This document shows positions 15,275 through 22,246 of a stretch of 33,017 nt of DNA, one piece after another. Under the pieces are notes generated by a model. The model did not search any database, was not told the DNA's origin, and worked only from the letters and a program-made list of their open reading frames with translations. The first letter of the stretch is position 1, and each line of letters starts with the position of its first letter. Source of the DNA: Chloroflexi bacterium OLB15 (GTDB lineage: Bacteria; Chloroflexota; Anaerolineae; Aggregatilineales; Phototrophicaceae); the NCBI GenBank assembly GCA_001567085.1, contig LMZS01000018.1, positions 1 to 33,017 on the forward strand, in the 5' to 3' direction. A program made the translations under genes and the position numbers.

Positions 15275-15780
15275 TCCAGCGTTGGCGGAATGCGGTTAGG
15301 CGTATCGGGGTTCGTCGCCATGTTACGTGTTGCGGGGTCGCCGCAGTTCACGAAACCAGCATACTGCGCCACCTCGAAATTGCCTGCTTCATTTTGCTCA
15401 GCGCGAACGTAAATGCACACGCCGCTGCCGCCAAGATCGTGCTCATAAGTCGAAATCAGGTCAATATTCCAATGATCGCCATCGGGCGTAGCGCGGCGAA
15501 AAACGGTGCTGATGTAATTGCCCCATTCCGCAGGAATCAGCGCGGCGACGCACGCCGACACGCTTCCATCGGGGCAGTTTTCAGCGGCATAAGCCGCCGC
15601 TTGATCGCCAAGCAGGGGCGCCGCGACGGCATCATCCCCCCGGCTAACTGCCTGTACAAAAGCCAAAGCAGACTCGGCGGCAGGGCTGGTTTGGGTGGGG
15701 GTCAGCAGCGCTGTCATCGCGATCACCGCAATGGCGAGAATGGCAATGCCGCCGAAAATGAGAAGCGTTTTACGAGACAT
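15271..15780 (-). CDS. Membrane-anchored extracytoplasmic protein, unknown function
   Basis: 169 residues. An N-terminal signal anchor (LLIFGGIAILAIAVIAMTALL, residues 6-26) is followed by a soluble domain beginning PAAESALAFVQAVSRGDDAVAAPLLGD, which looks like the opening helix of NTF2/DUF4878-like folds, and ending in strands with two cysteine-containing segments. Four cysteines could form two disulfides outside the cell. It follows the four-repeat secreted protein by nine bases and overlaps the next gene by four. Unknown function; probably an accessory of the same envelope operon. Confidence 0.72.
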   Translation of the reverse strand: MSRKTLLIFGGIAILAIAVIAMTALLTPTQTSPAAESALAFVQAVSRGDDAVAAPLLGDQAAAYAAENCPDGSVSACVAALIPAEWGNYISTVFRRATPDGDHWNIDLISTYEHDLGGSGVCIYVRAEQNEAGNFEVAQYAGFVNCGDPATRNMATNPDTPNRIPPTLE

Positions 15781-15789
15781 CTAACTTTC

Positions 15790-17301
15790 CTAATCGAAGC
15801 GCCGCGCTAACACTAACAGATAGGTTCCGCTGGTGGGGATGCCACCATCAGGATTGGTGAAGCGTGAGGCGCGTACATAGTAAATCCCGGTTGAGGGAAG
15901 GGTAAAACGATCAATACGGGCATTTTGCTGCCCTGCGCTGTCATCATCGCTGGCAAGCACGTTCATACTGCTGTCTAACAGGGTTAAGAATGGATCCAGG
16001 TTGCCATCGCTGCGGCTCATCGCCAGCGTGATCACATCTCCCTGCTGCCCCTGAAAAGCATACAGTGTTTCCGGCGCGGCGTCCTCTATGAAGCCAACGA
16101 CGCTGCTGCCGTATTCCAAACGCAAAGCGCCAGTTTCCACACCTGAGAATACGCTGCCGGTATTCTCCATTTGCAGGGTGTAGCCGCCAGCGGTTGCGCC
16201 GTTTGCGCGTTCATAGCGTGTCGCGATGATGTAGTACATACCATCTGCTGGAAGGACAAAGTTTTCAATCGCCGCGTTTTGCGAACCCGCAGTGTCATCG
16301 TTAGAGCTTAATTCTCGCAGCGAGGCATCAGCGATAGCGAGGAAGCTATCCAGATTGCCATCGGATGTGCGCGCCATACGCACGCTGATCACATCATCAC
16401 GGTGGCCTTCAAAACGGTAGAACTGTGCATAACGCTCGTTTGAAAGCGCCCCGCTGACCGTTTGATCCGGTTCAAGCGGAATTGCCAGTAATGCGCTGGT
16501 GCCAAGCGCGCTGTTGGCTGCCGTATCCAGCGTCAGCAGGAAATCGCCCCCGCTTTCTCCGGCTCCCCCACCAAAACGCGAGGCGATGATCACGTAGACG
16601 CCGTTAGCATCAATGATCAGCGAATCAATGGCGGCATCCAGCGAACCAGAGCCGATGATCTCGTCATTTTCGGCTAATACCCGGCCTGTGCTGTCGGTAA
16701 CCTGTAGGAATGGGTCAAGATCGCCGGAAAGCCGCCGCATTTGCAGCGTGAGCACGTCGCCACGCCCGGCGCGGAAGGTATAGTACAACTGCGGTTCTGT
16801 GCTGCCAATCTCGCCAATGACTGAATCGCCATAGCGTAATGCGCTGCCAGAGTCTGCGCTGGCTCCGATGCGATCCAGTTCAAGCTGGTAGCTGCCGGAC
16901 GTAGTACCCAGCGGCCCACCGAAGCGCGAAATAATGATCGAGTAGATGCTGCTGGCTGGTAGGCGCAGCGGGTCAAGCCGCAGCGAACCGCCGGCCTCAG
17001 CAGATTTCACCATGCGCCCATCCTGATCCACAATCAGCACCACAGGCGCGAGATCGCCAGCGGTTACATCCAGCGTCAGCCGCAGCAATTCGCCGCTTAA
17101 GCCTTCAAAGACGTAAACCGCGCGCGGGTTGGCGCTCGAAATTTCGCCCTGACGGCGCGCGCCATAAGCGATGCCGATGCCTTCACCGGCAGGCGTTTCG
17201 ATGGTGGGTTCGGGGGTGGTTTCCTGTGCGACGACAGGCCCGGCGAACAGGGCGGTTGCGAATATGCAAAGCACCATCGCCCACGTTAAATATCGCCGCA
17301 T
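15790..17301 (-). CDS. Secreted protein with four PPC-like beta-sandwich repeats
   Basis: About 503 residues. A signal peptide (RRYLTWAMVLCIFATALFAG, cleavage near AQE) is followed by a Pro/Thr-rich linker and four repeats of roughly 110-115 residues. Each repeat has the bacterial pre-peptidase C-terminal (PPC) pattern: YGxSVxGEI, a YYTFRAGRGDVLTLxM strand pair, DLDPFLxVxDxxGRVLAxNDD and a G-Y-I-I-xxRFGG end. The repeats start near residues 35, 155, 275 and 390. The DPFL-x-D-x-DD acidic loops may bind calcium. No protease domain is present, so it is probably a cell-surface or matrix protein. ATG 17301 starts the signal peptide; the TTG at 17334 would add 11 unlikely residues. First gene of the envelope operon. 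Confidence 0.85.
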   Translation of the reverse strand: MRRYLTWAMVLCIFATALFAGPVVAQETTPEPTIETPAGEGIGIAYGARRQGEISSANPRAVYVFEGLSGELLRLTLDVTAGDLAPVVLIVDQDGRMVKSAEAGGSLRLDPLRLPASSIYSIIISRFGGPLGTTSGSYQLELDRIGASADSGSALRYGDSVIGEIGSTEPQLYYTFRAGRGDVLTLQMRRLSGDLDPFLQVTDSTGRVLAENDEIIGSGSLDAAIDSLIIDANGVYVIIASRFGGGAGESGGDFLLTLDTAANSALGTSALLAIPLEPDQTVSGALSNERYAQFYRFEGHRDDVISVRMARTSDGNLDSFLAIADASLRELSSNDDTAGSQNAAIENFVLPADGMYYIIATRYERANGATAGGYTLQMENTGSVFSGVETGALRLEYGSSVVGFIEDAAPETLYAFQGQQGDVITLAMSRSDGNLDPFLTLLDSSMNVLASDDDSAGQQNARIDRFTLPSTGIYYVRASRFTNPDGGIPTSGTYLLVLARRFD

Positions 17302-17370
17302 TGGGCAGCGCTTGTCCTTGATACGCGAAAACAAGCCCTATTATACCCTGTGACGAGTCGCGCGCTAAAG

Positions 17371-17407
17371 ACACAAAAGGCGAGATAATCGGTCTCGCCT
17401 TTTGTGT
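17371..17407 (-). terminator. Terminator after the second HtrA gene
   Basis: A perfect 15-bp inverted repeat, ACACAAAAGGCGAGA (17371-17385) and TCTCGCCTTTTGTGT (17393-17407), with a 7-base loop. On the minus strand the descending arm ends in CCTTTTGTGT. It lies 30 bases after the HtrA stop and just before the gene at 17301, separating the two transcripts. Confidence 0.85.
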
Positions 17408-17436
17408 AAAGGGGGGAGGAAGTTTGCAAATGAAGG

Positions 17437-18570
17437 CTAACGCGGGCGGGCGGATAAGGTGATGGGCAGGTTTATGGTTTGCCCGTCGCGCAGCACACTA
17501 AGGTTGATCGTCTGACCCGGACGGGTGCTGCTGGCGAGATAGGCGATCAGGTCGGGCATGCCGCTGACCTCAAGGCCATCTACTGAGGTGATAATGTCAA
17601 TCGAGTCCAGGCGATTTTGCGTACCAGATGGGTTTTGCAGGCCGCCGATTGCCGCCGGGCTGCCATTTTCAACGCTGGAAACTACAACGCCTTGCGTCGT
17701 GTTTGGCAGATTCAATGCTTCGATCAGGCCGAGGCTTATATTTGTGCCGCTTAGCCCCAGATAGCTGTAGTCTACGCGCCCATCGGCAATAAGCGCCTGG
17801 GCAACGCGGCTGACCAGCGATGAAGGAATAGCGAACCCAACGCCTGAACTGCTGTTGCTGCGGCTCATGATCTGGCTGTTCACGCCAACGACCTCACCTT
17901 GCAAGTTCATCAGGGGGCCGCCGCTGTTGCCGGGGTTGATCGCCGCATCGGTTTGAATGGCAGAGCCAATCGAAAAAGCGGTTAGCCCCTGAATGCTGCG
18001 ATCCAAGGCGCTGACGATACCGGTGGTCATCGTCCATGCCTGATTAAATGGCGCGCCCAATGCGAACACTTCCTGGCCGACGAACAGGCTGTCAGCGTCT
18101 GCCAGCGGCAGGGGATGCAAAGCTTCTACTGGAACATCATCTACATGAATCACGGCGAGGTCAGAGTCGGGGTCTACCCCGACGATTTCGCCGCGCACAA
18201 TGCGGCCATCATAAAAATTAACAGCAATGTCGGTTGCGCCATTAACCACATGATTATTAGTGACGATATTGCCTGATAGGTCATAAACAAAGCCGGAGCC
18301 AGTCGCTCCGCCAGAAGCGCTAGGCGTTTCAACGCTCACATGAATCAGCACAACCGAAGGGGCAACCGATTCGTACAGCGAGTTCAACAGGCGCTCGTTG
18401 TCGGTAGTGTAAGTTGGGGCTGGCGCGGGATCGGCTTGAACAGCGCTGATTGTGTCGCTGACGGAGTTATCAGCGCGAGTAGAGACTACAGCAGTCCCCG
18501 TAGCAAAAGCGACAACGACAGCAGCGAGAACCAGAAATGCTAGCGATAAACGCTGAACAGGGTGCTTCAT
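17437..18570 (-). CDS. HtrA/DegP-like serine protease with PDZ domain (signal-anchored)
   Basis: 377 residues. One N-terminal hydrophobic segment (LAFLVLAAVVVAFATGTAVV) anchors or exports it. The catalytic triad is present: His in TNNHVVNG (near residue 106), Asp in DSDLAVIHV (near 136), Ser in NPGNSGGPL (near 220). One C-terminal PDZ domain follows, with GSPAAIGGL and IDIITSVDGLEV. ATG 18570 has AGGA nine bases upstream. It is monocistronic, bounded by its own terminator and by a 288-base upstream region with two inverted repeats. It is about 35 residues shorter than the lipoprotein paralogue at 9822-11060 and has no lipobox. Confidence 0.92.
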   Translation of the reverse strand: MKHPVQRLSLAFLVLAAVVVAFATGTAVVSTRADNSVSDTISAVQADPAPAPTYTTDNERLLNSLYESVAPSVVLIHVSVETPSASGGATGSGFVYDLSGNIVTNNHVVNGATDIAVNFYDGRIVRGEIVGVDPDSDLAVIHVDDVPVEALHPLPLADADSLFVGQEVFALGAPFNQAWTMTTGIVSALDRSIQGLTAFSIGSAIQTDAAINPGNSGGPLMNLQGEVVGVNSQIMSRSNSSSGVGFAIPSSLVSRVAQALIADGRVDYSYLGLSGTNISLGLIEALNLPNTTQGVVVSSVENGSPAAIGGLQNPSGTQNRLDSIDIITSVDGLEVSGMPDLIAYLASSTRPGQTINLSVLRDGQTINLPITLSARPR

Positions 18571-18710
18571 AGACTTTCATCCTGAATACTCACGAAGCTA
18601 AAACAGCTATAGCTTCATCCGAATGGAAATCTGGCATGGCGCAATTCCGCCGGTGCCACATCTCGACAACGCTATTGTTCAACACAAACGTTAGTCAAGC
18701 ATTGGCGAAG

Positions 18711-18752
18711 TGTAAAATCTTGTTTTACATCTGAGATTCCCCAAAATTGGGG
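18711..18752 (-). promoter_or_regulatory. Two adjacent inverted repeats upstream of htrA (operator candidates)
   Basis: TGTAAAA-N5-TTTTACA (18711-18729) is a perfect 7-bp inverted repeat with a dimer-like spacing. Ten bases further on, CCCCAAAATTGGGG (18739-18752) is nearly palindromic. Both lie in the htrA upstream region, about 140-180 bases before its ATG, and beyond the ftsH terminator. The remainder of 18571-18858 shows no gene. Confidence 0.35.
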
Positions 18753-18799
18753 GTTGATACGCGGTTTTACAGCTTTTTTATGATTGCGGGCGTATCGGG

Positions 18800-18829
18800 G
18801 AAATAAACAGGCGCTCCCGTAGGAACGCC
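18800..18829 (-). terminator. Terminator after ftsH
   Basis: On the minus strand, GGCGTTCC (18829-18822) and GGAGCGCC (18817-18810) form an 8-bp stem with a TACG tetraloop and one wobble, followed by TGTTTATTT. It begins 30 bases after the ftsH stop. Confidence 0.75.
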
Positions 18830-18858
18830 CGTTGAAATGTTTCTTGCTGCAAATGTTG

Positions 18859-20787
18859 CTAAACGGCTGATTCTGCTGGCTCGGTATTTGAGGTCGTCAG
18901 CTTATTCATGACTTCCTCAAAGGCCGTCCGATCCAGGGTTTCCTGCTCGATGAGCACGTTCGCAAGATCTTCAAGTTTGGAGCGATGCTGGGTGAGCGTA
19001 GCCTTCGCGCGCTGGTAAGCGGTTTGCAGAATACGCTTGACCTCATTATCAATATCTTCGGCTGCCTGCTCGCTGTAGTCGCGCTGTTCGTACAGGTCGC
19101 GCCCCAGAAATAGCGAGCCGCTGCCGCCGCCAAAAGCGCGCGGGCCGAGCGATTCGCTCATGCCAAACTGCGTCACCATCATCCGCGCGCGGCTGGTTGC
19201 CTGCTGCAAGTCGCTGCTGGCGCCAGTGGTGAACTGGTTATAAATCAGTTCTTCGGCTGCGCGGCCGCCCATCAACCCGGCGAGTTCATCTTCAAACTGT
19301 TCACGGCTCTTCAGAAACACATCTTCTTCAGGCAGCGACATCACATATCCGCCAGCGCGCCCGCGCGGGATGATCGTGATTTTATGCACCGGGGTGGTGT
19401 GTTCAAGGAAATACTGTACAACTGCATGCCCGGCTTCGTGATAAGCGACCTTTTTCTTTTCGCTTTCAGACATGACGCGCGTCTTGCGTTCCGGCCCCAT
19501 GATCACGCGTTCCATGCTTTCCTGAATTTCGCTCATGCCGATGGTTTTCTTGTTGCGCCGCGCCGCCAAAATGGCCGCTTCGTTGATCAGGTTTTCAAGA
19601 TCAGCGCCGCTGAAGCCGGGGGTGATGCGGGCAATTGTTTCCAACTCAACATCGGCAGCCATCGGCTTGCCTTTGGTGTGTACTTTCAGGATATCCAAAC
19701 GTCCGCGAACATCCGGATTATCCATGATCACTTTGCGATCAAAACGACCGGGGCGTAATAGTGCCGGATCGAGAATATCAGGGCGGTTGGTTGCCGCGAT
19801 GATGATCACGTTGGTGCCCTGCTCAAAACCATCCATCTCAACCAGAATCTGGTTGAGGGTTTGCTCGCGCTCGTCGTGACCGCCGCCAAGACCAGCGCCA
19901 CGATGGCGGCCTACCGCGTCAATTTCGTCTACGAAAACAATCGCTGGCGCTTCGGCTTTAGCGCGCTCGAAAAGATCGCGCACGCGGCTGGCGCCCACAC
20001 CTACGAACATTTCTACAAATTCCGAGCCGGAAATGCTGAAGAACGGCGTGCCAGCCTCACCCGCTACCGCACGCGCCATCAGGGTTTTACCTGTGCCGGG
20101 AGGCCCAACCATCAACACGCCCTTAGGAATACGCGCGCCCAGACGGATGAACTTATCCGGCTCTTTCAGAAATTCGACCACTTCGGCCAATTCCTGTTTG
20201 GCTTCTTCCGCGCCAGCCACATCGGCAAATGTCACTTGCGGGCGTTCAACGTCACGCACCACGCGGGCGCGGCTGCGGCCAAAGCTCAACGCCTGATCCT
20301 GCCCGGAACGCACCGAGCGCATCATACGCCACAACAGCCACACAATGATCAGCGTGGGTACAACCGCGATGAACAACTGAAGGATCAAGCTGGACGTGTT
20401 ATCGCCCTGCCGTTCAGTAAACTCGATCTGGCTGAGTTCTTCCTGAGTGACGCCGAACGTCTCCAGCGCGCTGAAAAGATCGGTTTCACGTTCTTTGTAG
20501 TAGTAAGCCGTCGTGCCGTTAGCCAGCTCGATGAATACATCCGTGCCGCCCTGAACGGTAATACTTTCTACGTTGCCCTGCTGCAGCTGATTAGCCAACT
20601 GATCCAATGTGATCCGGTTGCTGCGGGGAACGTTGTTAGGCTGCCCGAAAATCACCACAAATAAGACCAGCACCACAATGCCCAGAATGATCCACAGGCG
20701 CTGCGCGTTGCGATTGGCAAACGGTGAATTTGGATTCGGGTTGCTTTCTTTGTTTCCGTTGTTAGAAGGATCGGGCTTATTATTCAC
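18859..20787 (-). CDS. ftsH: ATP-dependent zinc metalloprotease FtsH
   Basis: 642 residues, typical length. It degrades misfolded membrane proteins and short-lived regulators as a membrane-bound hexamer. Two membrane segments flank a small extracytoplasmic domain (about residues 32-49 and 133-150). The AAA module follows: Walker A GPPGTGKT (near 226), the pore motif FVGVGA, Walker [10 protein letters not shown], and the second region of homology with [18 protein letters not shown]. The protease has HEAGH zinc ligands (near 450) and the third ligand in SSDLQQA. The start is GTG at 20787, with GGAG ten bases upstream. The N terminus is Asn/Pro-rich, as in related bacteria. It is transcribed divergently from the FHA gene; 20788-21078 holds both promoters, but no strong match is visible. 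Confidence 0.97.
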   Translation of the reverse strand: MNNKPDPSNNGNKESNPNPNSPFANRNAQRLWIILGIVVLVLFVVIFGQPNNVPRSNRITLDQLANQLQQGNVESITVQGGTDVFIELANGTTAYYYKERETDLFSALETFGVTQEELSQIEFTERQGDNTSSLILQLFIAVVPTLIIVWLLWRMMRSVRSGQDQALSFGRSRARVVRDVERPQVTFADVAGAEEAKQELAEVVEFLKEPDKFIRLGARIPKGVLMVGPPGTGKTLMARAVAGEAGTPFFSISGSEFVEMFVGVGASRVRDLFERAKAEAPAIVFVDEIDAVGRHRGAGLGGGHDEREQTLNQILVEMDGFEQGTNVIIIAATNRPDILDPALLRPGRFDRKVIMDNPDVRGRLDILKVHTKGKPMAADVELETIARITPGFSGADLENLINEAAILAARRNKKTIGMSEIQESMERVIMGPERKTRVMSESEKKKVAYHEAGHAVVQYFLEHTTPVHKITIIPRGRAGGYVMSLPEEDVFLKSREQFEDELAGLMGGRAAEELIYNQFTTGASSDLQQATSRARMMVTQFGMSESLGPRAFGGGSGSLFLGRDLYEQRDYSEQAAEDIDNEVKRILQTAYQRAKATLTQHRSKLEDLANVLIEQETLDRTAFEEVMNKLTTSNTEPAESAV

Positions 20788-21078
20788 GCCAGAAATACTC
20801 CAAAACCCTGTCTATGAGGGATAATTGATCTACGAGGATATGTTGAAACGAGCGGAAAGTGTGAGCATAGCATTTTCGATTATACGTTGATTTAACAGCG
20901 GTGGCTATAAAAGCCTCATTAGAACTGCCGCTGGTTACCCGCCGATTGGTTGCTTTGTGGGTTTTTTCAGGTTAATTTCACGCAAAATTTTGTAAAGGAA
21001 TATGACATAAGGTGTTACAATCTTAGACGCTTTTATTCTCTCATTATTGCTATTTGGAATCCAGACAGGGTTTCATGA

Positions 21079-21582
21079 ATGATTGATTGTCCAAATTGTC
21101 ACCGAAAAATTTCACCAGCGACGAAAATATGCCCTTATTGTGGCGAACTCATTCTCATGCAGAATGCCACACGCGCGCTGACCAATGCCGACGATGAAGA
21201 TACTGTGCCCCGCTGGGGAACTGCCCGCCTGACTGGCAAAATGAGCCTGGTGCTGCGGGTGCGCGGAAACGATAAGAAGCGGTTTGTCTTCGATCACAGC
21301 GAAATCACCGAGCTGGCGCTGGGGCGTAAAAACCCGGATACCGGTGAAGTGCCAGAAATTGATCTTGAGGAGTCCGGCGCGGTGGAGCAGGGGGTATCCC
21401 GCCGTCACGCGCATATCTTTCGCAAGGAAACGGCGTCCTTATATGTGGAAGATTTGGGCAGCCCGAATGGCACTTACCTGAACGGGCAGAAATTGATTGC
21501 CAACCAGCCGCGTATTCTGCGCGATGGCGATGAACTCCGTCTGGGGCGTTTGGTGCTGCTGGTGTTCTTCGAGCGCGTTTAG
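21079..21582 (+). CDS. Zinc-ribbon/FHA domain protein
   Basis: 167 residues. The first 20 carry a zinc ribbon of paired CPNC (residue 4) and CPYC (residue 18). After a flexible linker, an FHA domain spans about residues 58-165. It has the ELALGRKNP strand, GVSRRHAHI (the phospho-threonine-binding Arg/Ser/His), and SPNGTYLNGQKL with the conserved Asn-Gly. FHA domains read phosphothreonine, so the protein probably acts downstream of a Ser/Thr kinase; none is encoded in this window. ATG 21079 has an AGGG-like site about eight bases upstream. Confidence 0.88.
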   Translation: MIDCPNCHRKISPATKICPYCGELILMQNATRALTNADDEDTVPRWGTARLTGKMSLVLRVRGNDKKRFVFDHSEITELALGRKNPDTGEVPEIDLEESGAVEQGVSRRHAHIFRKETASLYVEDLGSPNGTYLNGQKLIANQPRILRDGDELRLGRLVLLVFFERV

Positions 21583-21669
21583 CGGCTCTTTCGTAACGAT
21601 CCCTGTGATTCAGTGTTAGAACTCTGTTAAACACTGGACATAAACAAAAATTCCGTAGTATGCTTGATC

Positions 21670-21698
21670 TTGACACGGGTGGAAGCTACCTCTACAAT
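21670..21698 (+). promoter_or_regulatory. Sigma70-type promoter of tRNA-Ala
   Basis: A perfect TTGACA (21670-21675) and a TACAAT -10 (21693-21698, five of six) are separated by exactly 17 bases. The -10 box ends 40 bases before the tRNA. Confidence 0.85.
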
Positions 21699-21738
21699 CC
21701 CGTTCGCTTAACAAATAACGTGATTTGATCACGGATCC

Positions 21739-21811
21739 GGGCCTATAGCTCAGCTGGGAGAGCGCTTCAATGGCATTGAAGAGGTCAGGGGTTCGAATCC
21801 CCTTAGGTCCA
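21739..21811 (+). tRNA. tRNA-Ala (anticodon GGC)
   Basis: A 73-base cloverleaf. The acceptor stem GGGCCTA/TAGGTCC includes the G3-U70 wobble that defines alanine tRNAs. The D arm is AGCTCAGCTGGGAGAGC, and the anticodon stem CTTCA/TGAAG holds the loop ATGGCAT with GGC. The T arm contains GTTCGAATCC. The discriminator base is A and CCA is not encoded. The promoter upstream and terminator downstream make it a single-gene transcript. Confidence 0.97.
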
Positions 21812-21840
21812 TGATCGCACGTTCTACAGCGAACGGCAGC

Positions 21841-21883
21841 AAAAGCCTTTCAACCGTGTTTGGATGAAGGGCTTTTTGTTTTT
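21841..21883 (+). terminator. Terminator after tRNA-Ala
   Basis: AAAAGCCTTTCA (21841-21852) pairs with TGAAGGGCTTTT (21865-21876), 12 bp with one wobble, with a T-rich tail TTGTTTTT following. It starts 30 bases after the tRNA. Confidence 0.88.
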
Positions 21884-21946
21884 AACCCTTTGTCTCACCT
21901 GAACGCATGTGCCATTTGGGGCACGAAGGTGAAAGGAACACGGCTC

Positions 21947-22117
21947 GTGGCGAAGCCAAAGCGGAACGTGCTGGACGATTTTACTGAACGCCTGCGCGAT
22001 TTCTTGAGCGATCTTGGGCGACTTATTAACCCACAACCCGCTAAACCCGCCCGCGTGCCTGTGCCGGTGCCCGTTCGTCCTGAGCGGCGTCCTCAACAGG
22101 AGCAGGTCTACCGCTAA
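21947..22117 (+). CDS. Small basic protein of about 56 residues, unknown function
   Basis: The GTG at 21947 has AAAGGA about ten bases upstream (21932-21937), which is the best ribosome site in the area; an in-frame extension back to 21860 overlaps the tRNA terminator and is unlikely. The product begins MAKPKRNVLDDFTERLRDFL, an amphipathic helix. A proline/valine/arginine-rich tail (PVPVPVRPERRPQQ) follows. I do not recognise a family. The stop lies inside the small hairpin CTAAGCG-TCA-CGCTTAG (22114-22130). It lies between tRNA-Ala and leuS. Confidence 0.5.
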   Translation: MAKPKRNVLDDFTERLRDFLSDLGRLINPQPAKPARVPVPVPVRPERRPQQEQVYR

Positions 22118-22148
22118 GCGTCACGCTTAGTTAGACAAAGACCTTCAG

Positions 22149-22210
22149 CGCAAGCGCAATGCCGGACGGGGAAACCCTGACGGTGTATGCGCTTGCGTTT
22201 TTGTTTTGTA
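22149..22210 (+). terminator. Elaborate hairpin with U-tract before leuS
   Basis: CGCAAGCGCA (22149-22158) pairs perfectly with TGCGCTTGCG (22188-22197). Inside, ATGCCG pairs with CGGTGT, then a 3x3 loop GAC/TGA (which can form tandem G-A pairs), then GGG-GAAA-CCC with a GNRA tetraloop. One A is bulged. TTTTTGTTTTG follows. It can act as the terminator of the small ORF; the ordered interior is unusual for a plain terminator. Confidence 0.7.
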
Positions 22211-22246
22211 TACTCATTCGGCGTTTTTCGGCGCGACCTTGCGTGA

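Noticed and set aside
15244..15810. Plus-strand ORF of 188 codons opposite two envelope genes
   Set aside because: Overlaps coupled minus-strand genes that have signal sequences and ATGA junctions; no start signals.
19861..20664. Long plus-strand ORF (267 codons) opposite ftsH
   Set aside because: Antisense shadow of a well-conserved gene, with low-complexity composition and no ribosome site.
22118..22246. T-box leader for leuS
   Set aside because: No conserved T-box sequence and no Leu specifier context; the hairpin has an immediate U-tract.
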